Assembly: GCA_034440115.1 (NCBI GenBank)
Contig: JAWXBM010000027.1
Coordinates: 1-24,654 of the forward strand
Direction: 5' to 3'
DNA: 24,654 bases
From: JAWXBM01 sp034440115
Lineage (GTDB): Bacteria > Pseudomonadota > Gammaproteobacteria > Xanthomonadales > SZUA-36
Each line of letters opens with the position of its first letter. Positions within the stretch are counted from its first letter, which is position 1. The translations under genes and the position numbers were made by a program. Shown here in pieces: positions 1-6,987 of the stretch. Below the pieces are notes generated by a model that searched no databases, was not told the DNA's origin, and saw only the letters and a list, made by a program, of their open reading frames with translations.

Positions 1-62
1 CCCTCGGCTTCAAATGCCCTGCCGAATTGTTTGCTGCAGACGCTTTTGACTTCAGGCATCAT
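1..62 (-). CDS. Possible 5' end of an unidentified minus-strand gene (cut by window edge)
   Basis: On the minus strand an open frame starts with two adjacent ATG codons (62-60 and 59-57) and runs to the window edge without a stop. It reads MMPEVKSVCSKQFGRAFEAE. Only about 20 codons are visible and the family cannot be recognised. The upstream sequence is purine-rich (AAAGTGAAGCG) but is not a strong ribosome binding site. If real, this gene is divergent from the zinc-ribbon gene and shares a roughly 127-bp promoter region with it. It could equally be chance, since 20 open codons are weak evidence. Confidence 0.3.
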   Translation of the reverse strand, partial: MMPEVKSVCSKQFGRAFEAE

Positions 63-189
63 CACGCTTCACTTTTTGCACTTGGTCATTGAAACCGCCA
101 AAAATAGATTTTCAGTAAGGCTTGCCAGACAGCTTTTCCGCCGCTAACGTGTCAGCCAGATTGAGTCAGGATCTTTAGGAGTTCCCGAA

Positions 190-540
190 ATGAGCATCGT
201 TTTCTGCCAGGCCTGTGGCAAAAAGATATCGGACAAAGTCACGCTGTGTGGCCACTGCGGTTTTCAGCGTGGGGAAGTCAGTGACGAACAAATGGCCATA
301 TTCAAACAGCGCAAGGCGCGAGACCGTATTTATCGCCTCAACATGGCGACTTATGCGGTAATTTCATTCTTCGTGGCAGGCTTTGGCTGGTACTGGTGGG
401 AGACATCTGGCTATACACAACCCAGCTCATCGGGCCCTTTCTTCGTTATGGCCCTTTCGGCAGCAGCTTATGTGGTCGTGCGGGGGTTTTTGTTTCAGGC
501 TAAACGCCAGCTCAGAATCTTGCGCCAGCCGACACCCTGA
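190..540 (+). CDS. Zinc-ribbon domain membrane protein, function unknown
   Basis: A 116-residue protein. Its N-terminus carries a compact zinc ribbon of two CxxC knuckles (C6/C9 and C20/C23), the pattern of the short zinc-ribbon domains found at the start of many bacterial membrane proteins. A charged, probably helical segment follows (about 33-50), then two hydrophobic segments (about 51-70 and 82-102) that look like membrane helices. The C-terminus is basic (KRQLRILRQ) and is expected to face the cytoplasm together with the ribbon. An AGGAG ribosome binding site sits at about 178-182, and the ATG is the only sensible start. It stands alone: a 100-bp gap separates it from the next gene. No enzymatic motif is visible and no specific function can be given. 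Confidence 0.75.
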   Translation: MSIVFCQACGKKISDKVTLCGHCGFQRGEVSDEQMAIFKQRKARDRIYRLNMATYAVISFFVAGFGWYWWETSGYTQPSSSGPFFVMALSAAAYVVVRGFLFQAKRQLRILRQPTP

Positions 541-640
541 CTCATTTGTCGTGTCGCCGCTGACAGGCATCTGTTAACCTTTGCAGCCATCAGTTTGCGG
601 TGCTCCAACTGCATAACTCCAGGCAGACAGTGAGTAGGCC

Positions 641-1378
641 ATGGCCAGATCAAAAATAGAGTTCTTTACCGAAAACGAAAATCTGTTGGATTTTCCGCCG
701 GTGCCGGCACGTAAAAACCTGCCTGACTGGTTTAAGCAGATGGCGCCGTCCATTGACTTGCCACCGGGGCAGTCCAAATTACCTTTTGGGTTGTCCAAGG
801 CTTTGCGCCTGTCGAATTTGAACTCAACGATTCGCCGCTGTCCGGGAGTCATCTCCTATTTGTCTGAAGGCTATATCATTCCTTTGTGGTCTGATTTCCT
901 CGTGCAGATTCGTGGCCAGACGGTGTATTGCGTAGGCTCCAATGAATTGGCCCATGCCACACCGCACAGCAAGCAGATGCAGTACAACACCATGCCTTTG
1001 CCGGATGATTATTTGCAGGATTCGGTGAAATTCACCAACCCCTGGAAAGTACGCACGCCTCCCGGATGGTCGGTGCTGCTGTCGCAACCCTATTACGACT
1101 TCGAGCAGCGCTTTTCAGTGGCAACGGGTGTGGTTGACGCCGATGTGTACCACCACATCCACGTGAATACCTTTTTTCGCCGCGGCGATACCGATCACCA
1201 GCTGAAGATGGGTATGCCGTTTGTGCACATCATGCCATTTCAGCGCAGCGCGTTGGAAATGGAGGTCAGGGCCAGTACTGAGGAAGACAAACAGCGGCTG
1301 AAAAAACTGGATTTCAAAGCCAAGCGCTTCTTCGGCAAGAATGCCGCGATACGTGGTTTGGGAGATGGTGACGATTGA
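641..1378 (+). CDS. Conserved hypothetical protein resembling a family recalled from marine T4-like phages
   Basis: A 245-residue soluble protein with no signal peptide or membrane segment. The recognisable core is KFTNPWKVRTPPGWS (about 130-144), GVVDADVY (163-170) and GMPFVHIMPFQR (191-202). This order (a 'NPW..TP.G.S' stretch, then 'GVVDxDxY', then 'G.P.V...PF.R') matches, from memory, uncharacterised proteins in marine T4-like phages and some marine bacteria. That assignment is recall, not a search. The beta-rich middle followed by a short charged C-terminus suggests a cupin or jelly-roll type fold, but this is inference. The ATG is preceded only by a weak GAGTAGG. The gene ends 13 bp before the convergent secreted-protein gene. 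No function is assigned. Confidence 0.7.
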   Translation: MARSKIEFFTENENLLDFPPVPARKNLPDWFKQMAPSIDLPPGQSKLPFGLSKALRLSNLNSTIRRCPGVISYLSEGYIIPLWSDFLVQIRGQTVYCVGSNELAHATPHSKQMQYNTMPLPDDYLQDSVKFTNPWKVRTPPGWSVLLSQPYYDFEQRFSVATGVVDADVYHHIHVNTFFRRGDTDHQLKMGMPFVHIMPFQRSALEMEVRASTEEDKQRLKKLDFKAKRFFGKNAAIRGLGDGDD

Positions 1379-1391
1379 TTGGGAATGACAA

Positions 1392-1901
1392 CTACTGAAT
1401 GCGTTTTACTTTGCATTCAGTCGCATAGCCTTCCACCGCAAGGCGCCAGGTTCGAAACGCGCCGGGTTCGATGTTTACCACCGGGTTTTCCAGCTCCTTA
1501 ACGTAGAACTTGTCTTTGTCGGCTTGTTCCCAAATCATGCCATTTTCCAGTGTGAATATGGTTTGTCCGTCCCAACCGATGAATTTGCCGACAATACGGC
1601 TGGTGATGGTGGATCGATCGGCATTTTTCATTTGCTCGCTTTCAAAACCGCGCGTATCACCATCCTGGCCACTGTAAACCGTGCCTGTTGGTGTTCCGGC
1701 TTTAGGGGTATCCAGCGTGGCCAAAGACCGGCTGCGTATCCACGCGTTCAGCGCTTCCAGCTCAGAGGCAGACAGCTTCTCCAGGCCGGTAGCCTGAAAA
1801 TCCTTACCGTTCATTTGTTCTTCGAGGGAAGAAAATGAAGTCTCAGCGAGTGCGAATTGAGTAAACAGGACGGTGACAATGGCCAGAAGAATCTTTTTCA
1901 T
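1392..1901 (-). CDS. Small secreted (periplasmic) protein of unknown function
   Basis: A 169-residue protein with a clear Sec signal peptide: MKKI, a hydrophobic stretch, and an ALA cleavage site around residue 19. The ATG at 1901 is chosen because an AAGG ribosome binding site lies 7 nt upstream; a TTG one codon earlier is less likely. After the signal comes a motif of the type 'LEEQM..KDFQATGLEKLSASELEALNAWI', which I recall from short exported hypothetical proteins of Xanthomonadales relatives. A beta-rich C-terminal half follows (RIVGKFIGWDGQTIFTLENGMIWEQ). One cysteine lies near the C-terminus and there is no lipobox. It is the last gene of the minus-strand block, 103 bp after the TPR-sulfotransferase, so it may be co-transcribed. 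The function is unknown. Confidence 0.75.
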   Translation of the reverse strand: MKKILLAIVTVLFTQFALAETSFSSLEEQMNGKDFQATGLEKLSASELEALNAWIRSRSLATLDTPKAGTPTGTVYSGQDGDTRGFESEQMKNADRSTITSRIVGKFIGWDGQTIFTLENGMIWEQADKDKFYVKELENPVVNIEPGAFRTWRLAVEGYATECKVKRIQ

Positions 1902-1979
1902 CAATAAACCTTAGGGCGCGAAACCGCGCAAGTCTAGCACGACCGGCTGCCCAATTTCTGCAATTTGGTGCTGCAATCC

Positions 1980-1994
1980 ACCCGCACAGCGGGT
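1980..1994. other. Short perfect hairpin between sulfotransferase and secreted-protein genes
   Basis: ACCCGC, a 3-nt ACA loop, and GCGGGT form a 6-bp GC-rich stem just beyond the sulfotransferase stop codon. No T-run follows on either strand, so an intrinsic terminator is not demonstrated. It could stabilise the 3' end of the sulfotransferase transcript or partly separate it from the secreted-protein gene. Confidence 0.3.
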
Positions 1995-2004
1995 CAGCCA
2001 GCCA

Positions 2005-3615
2005 TTAGCCTGGGGGATAGTCAAAATATTCAAGCCATGGACCCAACATATCCTGCAGTGGTTCCATCTGCTCGGAAAAATGCCGCCAGCGACCGATGGA
2101 ATCAAGGTAAAGCGGGCGGGTTACTTGCTGGTAGCTAGGCGTGTCGATGGTGCGCAACAGGGCTTTTTGCCGATGGTGCAGAATTTCCTCACTCCAAGGC
2201 AGTCCCAGAAAATCCACGATCTCGTGCATCGACGGTTCGAAATCGACAACCAGCTTTTCGTAACGCTGGAAAAACACCGGGTTACTGATCAGATCCAGGC
2301 TTTCTTGCGCCAGTAACATGGCGCTGTGGTAATAACGGGCCGTCTGCCCCAGATCCAGGAAATAGGCCATGGCACCTTGCAGCTCAAAAGACTGGAAGAA
2401 GCACGACAGGCAGGCATCACGCGGGTCCCGCAGCATAAACAGGATGCGGGCCTCAGGAAACAGCCGGTGAATCAGGAACAGGTAGATCAGGTTCAGCGGC
2501 AGCTTGTCAACTGCGTAAGCCTTGTCGGGGTGTTGCCTGCGCTCATGCAAGGCGTCCAGGTAGTGCTTGCGAGCCGTCTGCAGTTCCTGCGGTTGCATTT
2601 GCGCCAGTTTTTGCAAGCCGTCACCATCAACCCAGTCCCGCCGTATCGGGTCGAAAAACTCGAACTCCTCCAGCACTTCGATCTGCGGGTGAGCCGACAG
2701 GGCCTGATCCAGTAAAGTCGTGCCAGAGCGCGGGAAACCAACCAGGAATATGGGTGTTGTCTTATCGTCGGCTGGTGGCGCGGTTGACCAGCGAGCGGGT
2801 GGGTTGGAAAGCAACCAGGCCTGCAAACCAGCAATAGTCTGCAGACCGTAACTGCCATCTTCTACAGGAACGCCGAAAGGGTGATGAATGCGAAGCAGTG
2901 CGTTGCTTTGTTCATAATGCTGGAATGCCAACTGGAACTGGTTCTGAGCCAACAAACATTGAGCCAGTTGGTTCAGCAAAATACTCTGGTTCAAAGGCGA
3001 CAGCTTTTGCTCCAAGGCGTCTTTAATTCGAGAATGAGCGTCGGCAGGCTGGCCATTACGCCGTTGCAGTGTGGCTTTGGTGAGTTGCGCCATAAAATTC
3101 TGCGGCTGCAGCAGTAATGCACGATCTGCCATCTGCTCCGCTTCTGGCAGTTGATTGGCACGCTCCAGCAGGAACGCCAGATTCGCGCTGGCGTTGCTAT
3201 GGTTTGGGCTGAGCTGAAGGATATGCTGATATTGAGTAATGGCTTCGCCGCTCTGTCGTAAGCGTGTCTGTACCAGGGCCATTTCATAACGCCCTTCAAC
3301 TTCGAGGGCTTTTTCCGCAATGGCCGCAAGTAGGGCTGATAATGCCTGCTGATATTGCCCGGTGATGCGATAAAGGCGGCCAAGCCACAATGCCGCCTGG
3401 GTGTTCTGTGGCTGTGCCGGCCAGACCTGTGAAAGATCACTTATCGCGGCGATATGGTCACCGGTCTGAGCACTCGCCAGACCGCGCAGGTTGAATGCTG
3501 CCAGCAGTCCAGGGCTGTGGTTTAGCAGTTCGTTGCAAATGCGCTGGCAGGCTGGAAATTCACCGCGCTGCAAATGCTGGGCAGCTTGTGCCACTTGGCT
3601 CTGAGTATCCATCAT
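2005..3615 (-). CDS. TPR-repeat sulfotransferase family protein (copy 1)
   Basis: A 536-residue two-part protein. Residues about 5-245 are helical tetratricopeptide-like repeats, for example around 'QYQQALSALLAAIAEKA' and 'GEAITQYQHILQLSPNH'. Residues about 285-530 are a PAPS-dependent sulfotransferase domain. The 5'-phosphosulfate loop is GFPRSGTT (293-300) and the 3'-phosphate-binding element is RDPRDACLS (396-404). The usual 'SIGRWRHF' element lies near the C-terminus. The family transfers sulfate from PAPS to hydroxyl groups, and the TPR region probably selects a protein or peptide partner; the substrate is unknown. No signal peptide is seen, so it is probably cytoplasmic. It lies 19 bp after the oxygenase gene, which suggests one operon. 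The first of two adjacent ATGs is used, with AGAGG just upstream. Confidence 0.88.
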   Translation of the reverse strand: MMDTQSQVAQAAQHLQRGEFPACQRICNELLNHSPGLLAAFNLRGLASAQTGDHIAAISDLSQVWPAQPQNTQAALWLGRLYRITGQYQQALSALLAAIAEKALEVEGRYEMALVQTRLRQSGEAITQYQHILQLSPNHSNASANLAFLLERANQLPEAEQMADRALLLQPQNFMAQLTKATLQRRNGQPADAHSRIKDALEQKLSPLNQSILLNQLAQCLLAQNQFQLAFQHYEQSNALLRIHHPFGVPVEDGSYGLQTIAGLQAWLLSNPPARWSTAPPADDKTTPIFLVGFPRSGTTLLDQALSAHPQIEVLEEFEFFDPIRRDWVDGDGLQKLAQMQPQELQTARKHYLDALHERRQHPDKAYAVDKLPLNLIYLFLIHRLFPEARILFMLRDPRDACLSCFFQSFELQGAMAYFLDLGQTARYYHSAMLLAQESLDLISNPVFFQRYEKLVVDFEPSMHEIVDFLGLPWSEEILHHRQKALLRTIDTPSYQQVTRPLYLDSIGRWRHFSEQMEPLQDMLGPWLEYFDYPPG

Positions 3616-3634
3616 GAGCCTCTGCTCCGGCGAG

Positions 3635-4195
3635 CTACCAAAGCGGATAAGTGCTCAGAATGTACTTGGCATTGGAAACAGGTGGCAGGCCAGCGTGTCG
3701 ATACATCCAGTAGGGTGGAAACATCAACAACTTGCCTTTGCTTGCAGCCGATTTAATGCCCAGGTCAACAAACTCTGTTTCGCCGCCTTGTGGTACATCA
3801 TTGAGGTACCAGAGAAACACCATGTAGCGGTTGGCCACCGGGCCGATGGCGTCAAAGTGGGGCTGGAATCGATCGCTGCCGCCCGGGTCATATCGTTTGA
3901 CTATCAGCGGTGCCAGATCGCTTGGTTCAGGCAGCGCGGGTCGGATGCCACAGTCTTTTTCGTAAACCGCTTTGTAGTGGCGCAAGCAGTTCGACACCAC
4001 GTTGCGGAAATTGAATTCGGTGCAGTTGGTCAGGTCCAATTCCAGCCAACTGCTTTCCGATAAGCCTGCGCGGATGTTGGAGCCGTTGCGTTTTTGCTTG
4101 CTGCTGTCTGATTCGAATAAATCGACCACGCGATCACAAAAATCTGCAGAAAACGCTTGCTCATAACTGCGAATGTAGTGATTCAGCTCGGTCAA
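3635..4195 (-). CDS. 2-oxoglutarate/Fe(II)-dependent oxygenase, prolyl 4-hydroxylase-like
   Basis: A 186-residue single-domain oxygenase with a double-stranded beta-helix core. The iron triad is visible as H113 and D115 in 'QPHFDAIG' and H167 in 'YRHAG'. K177 ('NAKYIL') is placed to bind the 2-oxoglutarate carboxylate, as in P4H-type enzymes. 'GGETEF' (137-142) is the typical strand after the first iron ligands. The length fits the catalytic domain alone. It should couple 2-oxoglutarate decarboxylation to hydroxylation of a side chain; the substrate is unknown. The start appears to be TTG, with GGAAG 7 nt upstream, because no in-frame ATG exists before residue 125. It lies 19 bp before the TPR-sulfotransferase and 109 bp after the barrel gene, all in the same direction, so hydroxylation followed by sulfation of one target is a natural hypothesis. 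Confidence 0.85.
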   Translation of the reverse strand: MTELNHYIRSYEQAFSADFCDRVVDLFESDSSKQKRNGSNIRAGLSESSWLELDLTNCTEFNFRNVVSNCLRHYKAVYEKDCGIRPALPEPSDLAPLIVKRYDPGGSDRFQPHFDAIGPVANRYMVFLWYLNDVPQGGETEFVDLGIKSAASKGKLLMFPPYWMYRHAGLPPVSNAKYILSTYPLW

Positions 4196-4304
4196 ACCCT
4201 GGCTTCCATATGAATGGTGGAATTGGTCAAGGGGTGATTATAGAGCAGCACAACGATCAGATGAGGCAGCAGGTGGAGGGTCAAAGCACAGTTTTTCTGG
4301 CTTA

Positions 4305-5507
4305 TTAAAGATCCTGTTGGTAGCGAACGTAAGGAATACGCCCGTAGATGGATTCGAAACGGTCAGCACTGACTGGCTTGTCTGCCGCTGGGCTACGTTC
4401 ATTGCTGCCAGCTCCAAGCACGTTGCTGGCGCCGATTGAAAAATTGGCATTCCAGGGCGCGCGCCAGGTGAAGTGCACATCAAAAGTGCCCATGCTGTTC
4501 AGGCTTTGCCGGTCGAGGAAGTTGATCTGATCGCGATAGTAGCCACGCACTCCGCTACTGAAAGCGCCACGTTGCCACTCTATGCCCAGCGATGCGGCAC
4601 TGAAGGGCTCGGCTTCATTCCAGGACAGCGGGGTAAAGGTTTCACCATTCAGGCCATTCAGGTGGGCTTCGTATATGCGTGTCAGTGCCAGCCCCAGTTG
4701 CACTGTGCCGGCGTGGTCGGTGGTAAAACCAACCTGGAAATTCAGGTCAACACCACGGGCTTCGCTTTCCAGCACCGATGCAGTTGACAGGCCTGGCAAT
4801 ATGCCATTCAAAGACGAACTTGAATAATTTGCAGGATCAAATACCGGCGCCAGGTTAAAGCGGTTGGCCGGGTTCAAACCTCGCTGACCACTGTTGGTTT
4901 CAATGGTAAACCAGTTGATTGAGCTGGAGACTGCGCCGAAATCCTTGCTGGCACCCAGGCTGAGTGTGCGTCGGTCAAAGGTTGCTGGTTGCTCGTTGAC
5001 AAATCGGCAGCCGGACGCGGTGTATGAGTCGGGCTTCAGCGTTCCGTTCATGCATTGGATACTGCCCAGTGCCTGGTACTGTGATGGGGAAATGGCCTGT
5101 TCTGAACGACTTTGCAGTGCATAACCTCGGCCCAACGGCAGGGCCAGGGTAGCATCCAGACCGAGCAGGTCAGTTGTGCCCTGGTTTCGGCCGACGAGAT
5201 CCGAATCCATCTGCAGGGGATGAGCCAGTTGCAACTGCAGTTTTGGAATATCGCTGCCTGCCAGGTCAAATTCAAACGCGTCAGAAACGGGTGCCAGGAT
5301 CAGCGGGGTTCCCGGATGAGTGCGGGAACGGGTTGTGCCGGCCAGTTCTGAGCTTGAATGTGCTATTCGATAGCTATCATGATCCAGCATTTGCAATGCG
5401 GTGGCCTGTTTTTCGGCCGCCTGTACATTCGAACAGAGCAGACATAGCAAAACCGCCCGTACAAACGGGTTTTGTTTGGCTTTCTGCAATGTCTGTTGAC
5501 TGATCAT
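4305..5507 (-). CDS. TonB-dependent-receptor-like outer-membrane barrel lacking a plug domain
   Basis: A 400-residue protein with a signal peptide (hydrophobic core about 17-25, likely cleavage near VQA, residue 30). The rest is beta-strand-rich and resembles the last half of TonB-dependent receptor barrels: 'RGLNPANRFNLAPVFDPANY', repeated alternating strands, and a C-terminal 'FESIYGRIPYVRYQQDL' like the end of receptors in Xanthomonadales relatives. Full receptors are about 700-1000 residues with an N-terminal plug and a TonB box; neither is visible here. There is a good AAGGA site close before the ATG and two consecutive stops, so this looks like an intact short gene rather than decay. 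Two cysteines (about 150 and 165) may form a loop disulfide. It heads the minus-strand block with the oxygenase and sulfotransferase. Confidence 0.7.
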   Translation of the reverse strand: MISQQTLQKAKQNPFVRAVLLCLLCSNVQAAEKQATALQMLDHDSYRIAHSSSELAGTTRSRTHPGTPLILAPVSDAFEFDLAGSDIPKLQLQLAHPLQMDSDLVGRNQGTTDLLGLDATLALPLGRGYALQSRSEQAISPSQYQALGSIQCMNGTLKPDSYTASGCRFVNEQPATFDRRTLSLGASKDFGAVSSSINWFTIETNSGQRGLNPANRFNLAPVFDPANYSSSSLNGILPGLSTASVLESEARGVDLNFQVGFTTDHAGTVQLGLALTRIYEAHLNGLNGETFTPLSWNEAEPFSAASLGIEWQRGAFSSGVRGYYRDQINFLDRQSLNSMGTFDVHFTWRAPWNANFSIGASNVLGAGSNERSPAADKPVSADRFESIYGRIPYVRYQQDL

Positions 5508-5680
5508 TCAATCCTTTTTGATGGCCGTTGCCGGACAATTCAGCCGTGCTGGTATGGCCTTTGAGCCACACAGCGCGGAAAAGTTTATGTAAATATAGCA
5601 AATTTGAGCAAAGAATCCCTTATTAATTATGCAAATAGTTCAACTGCTATACTCCCCCGACACCATACCAGGTCGTTCGC
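5508..5680. promoter_or_regulatory. Divergent intergenic promoter region (barrel gene / thioredoxin-like gene)
   Basis: An AT-rich 173-bp region between divergently transcribed genes. On the plus strand TATACT (5648-5653) is a 5/6 match to a -10 hexamer and would place a start site near 5660, about 20 nt before the TTG start. On the minus strand TATATT (5597-5592) is a possible -10 for the barrel operon. No convincing -35 hexamer is spaced correctly for either, so an activator or an alternative sigma factor is possible. Confidence 0.4.
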
Positions 5681-6238
5681 TTGGCATTGACCCACACCCC
5701 AATCTGCGATTTTGACGCGCCAGCGCCGGATTTTGAGCTGCCAGGCATCGATGGTCGGACCTGGTCACGCGCCGCCTGTTTGGCCCCTCGCGGCTTGCTG
5801 GTGATGTTCATCTGCAATCATTGCCCCTATGTGCAGGCCATCAACCAAAAGCTGGTGCGCGATACCACTGCACTGCTGCGGCTGGGTATAGGTTGTGTGG
5901 CTATTATGCCCAATGATATCAAAGCTTATCCAGAAGACGATCTGCCGCATATGCAAGCCGTGGCGCGCCAGCAGGGCTACCCTTTTCCGTATCTGCTGGA
6001 TGAAAGCCAGCAGGTTGCCAAAGCCTTTGGCGCTGTCTGCACACCGGATTTTTTTGGCTATAACGCAGAACTGGAACTGCGGTATCGAGGCCGGTTCGAT
6101 GCGGCCGGCGCAGCGAAAAATACCGAAGATGCAAGGCCCGAACTGCTACTGGCCATGCAATCCGTGGCGGAGTCAGGTAAAGGACCTGTGCAGCAAATGC
6201 CTTCCATGGGTTGTTCAATCAAGTGGCGTTCGCAATGA
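5681..6238 (+). CDS. Thioredoxin-fold (AhpC/TSA-like) family protein with CNHC active site
   Basis: A 185-residue protein of the thioredoxin superfamily. The N-terminus 'APAPDFELPGIDGRTWS' is the peroxiredoxin/TlpA-type lead-in. 'FICNHCPYV' holds the CxxC pair (C45, C48), and 'VCTPDFFGY' supplies the cis-proline loop. The C45-N-H-C48 active site differs from the CGPC of thioredoxin and marks the 'thioredoxin family protein' group usually annotated as thiol-disulfide or peroxide-linked reductases. No signal peptide is seen, so it is probably cytoplasmic. A TTG start is chosen: the frame is closed upstream at 5636-5638 with no ATG or GTG in between, and AGG lies about 8 nt upstream. It is followed by the structured region that precedes the usp gene. 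The exact substrate is unknown. Confidence 0.82.
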   Translation: MALTHTPICDFDAPAPDFELPGIDGRTWSRAACLAPRGLLVMFICNHCPYVQAINQKLVRDTTALLRLGIGCVAIMPNDIKAYPEDDLPHMQAVARQQGYPFPYLLDESQQVAKAFGAVCTPDFFGYNAELELRYRGRFDAAGAAKNTEDARPELLLAMQSVAESGKGPVQQMPSMGCSIKWRSQ

Positions 6239-6335
6239 CTGAAATCCAGCAAGCAGTGCATTTGGGGTCTGACAGCTACCATAAACGTGAGTTAGTATGA
6301 GCCTGCTGTCAGCAAGCGCTGGCGATGAGAAAAGT

Positions 6336-6487
6336 AATCCCTGAATAAATCCATCCTGGATTTCTCAGAGCACGGAAAGTGAAAAGCATGGTTTTCACTT
6401 CCCTTCATTTTCAATGAGTGGTCCTCATTGAAAATGGCGACACTTCCCTGTGTCGCAGAAATCTCTGAGTAAATCAGAGATTTCCTA
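6336..6487 (+). repeat. Array of five consecutive perfect or near-perfect hairpins upstream of usp
   Basis: Five inverted repeats lie almost end to end. A: 6347-6363, 7-bp stem (AAATCCA, 3-nt loop). B: 6374-6402, GTGAAAA stem extended to 11 bp with one bulged A, loop GCATGG. C: 6406-6436, perfect 13-bp stem (CATTTTCAATGAG, loop TGGTC). D: 6437-6456, perfect 7-bp stem (GCGACAC). E: 6458-6484, perfect 11-bp stem (GAAATCTCTGA, loop GTAAA). C, D and E nearly touch. In addition, 6358-6370 can pair with 6463-6475 over 12 bp with one bulged T, which would close B-D in a multi-branched fold and exclude A and E. It ends 7 bp before the usp ribosome binding site. It may be a dispersed palindromic element, a structured leader, or both. 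Confidence 0.75.
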
Positions 6488-6505
6488 ATCAGAGGAGAGG
6501 CTTGA

Positions 6506-6940
6506 ATGTCACAACTGATACTCGTAGGTATAGACAGCAGTGATTGCTGTCAGCGCAGCATTGAATATGCCGCTGAGTGGGCAAAGTCGGCGAACGCGAA
6601 GCTGATGCTGCTGCACGTGATCGAGTGGTCGCCATATTCTTTCAATACCCCCAGCGAAAACGAAGTCCGTCACAAGCGCCGCGAAGAGGAATTGGTCCGG
6701 GCGCATGCGGATTTGATTGACCCTGCAGTAACGCTGCTAAAAGCCCGGGGTCTTGAAGTTGAAGGCATGGTGCGACATGGGCACCCCGCAAAAACTCTGA
6801 ACGAGGTTGCCGAAGAGAAAGGTGCCAGCAATATCGTGATTGGCAGGAAAGGTTCATCAAGGTTAAAGGCGCAATTTTTCGGCAGTGTGCCCGGCACTTT
6901 GGTGCAGATTTCCAGTGTAGCCGTGACCGTCGTGCCCTGA
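6506..6940 (+). CDS. Universal stress protein, UspA family (ATP-binding type)
   Basis: A 144-residue single Usp domain. It begins with the usual strand and acidic turn (ILVGIDSSDCCQRSIEYA). It ends with the nucleotide-binding motif G-2x-G-9x-G-S: G113, G116, G126, S127 in 'IGRKGSSRL..FFGSV', then 'VTVVP'. This spacing marks the ATP-binding (MJ0577-like) branch rather than the UspA branch that lacks ATP binding. It is a small cytoplasmic stress-related protein whose partners vary. A strong ribosome binding site, AGAGGAGAGG, lies at 6491-6500 immediately after the hairpin array, so the array is likely part of its leader if transcription begins upstream. The alanine symporter gene follows after 47 bp in the same direction, which suggests co-transcription. 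Confidence 0.92.
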   Translation: MSQLILVGIDSSDCCQRSIEYAAEWAKSANAKLMLLHVIEWSPYSFNTPSENEVRHKRREEELVRAHADLIDPAVTLLKARGLEVEGMVRHGHPAKTLNEVAEEKGASNIVIGRKGSSRLKAQFFGSVPGTLVQISSVAVTVVP

Positions 6941-6987
6941 CACGTTTCTTCCAATAAGTAGAAGCCTAACAAAGCCTGGAGTCTCTC

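Noticed and set aside
1911..2105. Small minus-strand open frame between the secreted protein and sulfotransferase
   Set aside because: It overlaps the sulfotransferase C-terminus in another frame and has no ribosome binding site or recognisable features.
6336..6487. CRISPR-like array
   Set aside because: The hairpins differ in sequence and stem length and there are no constant direct repeats with unique spacers.
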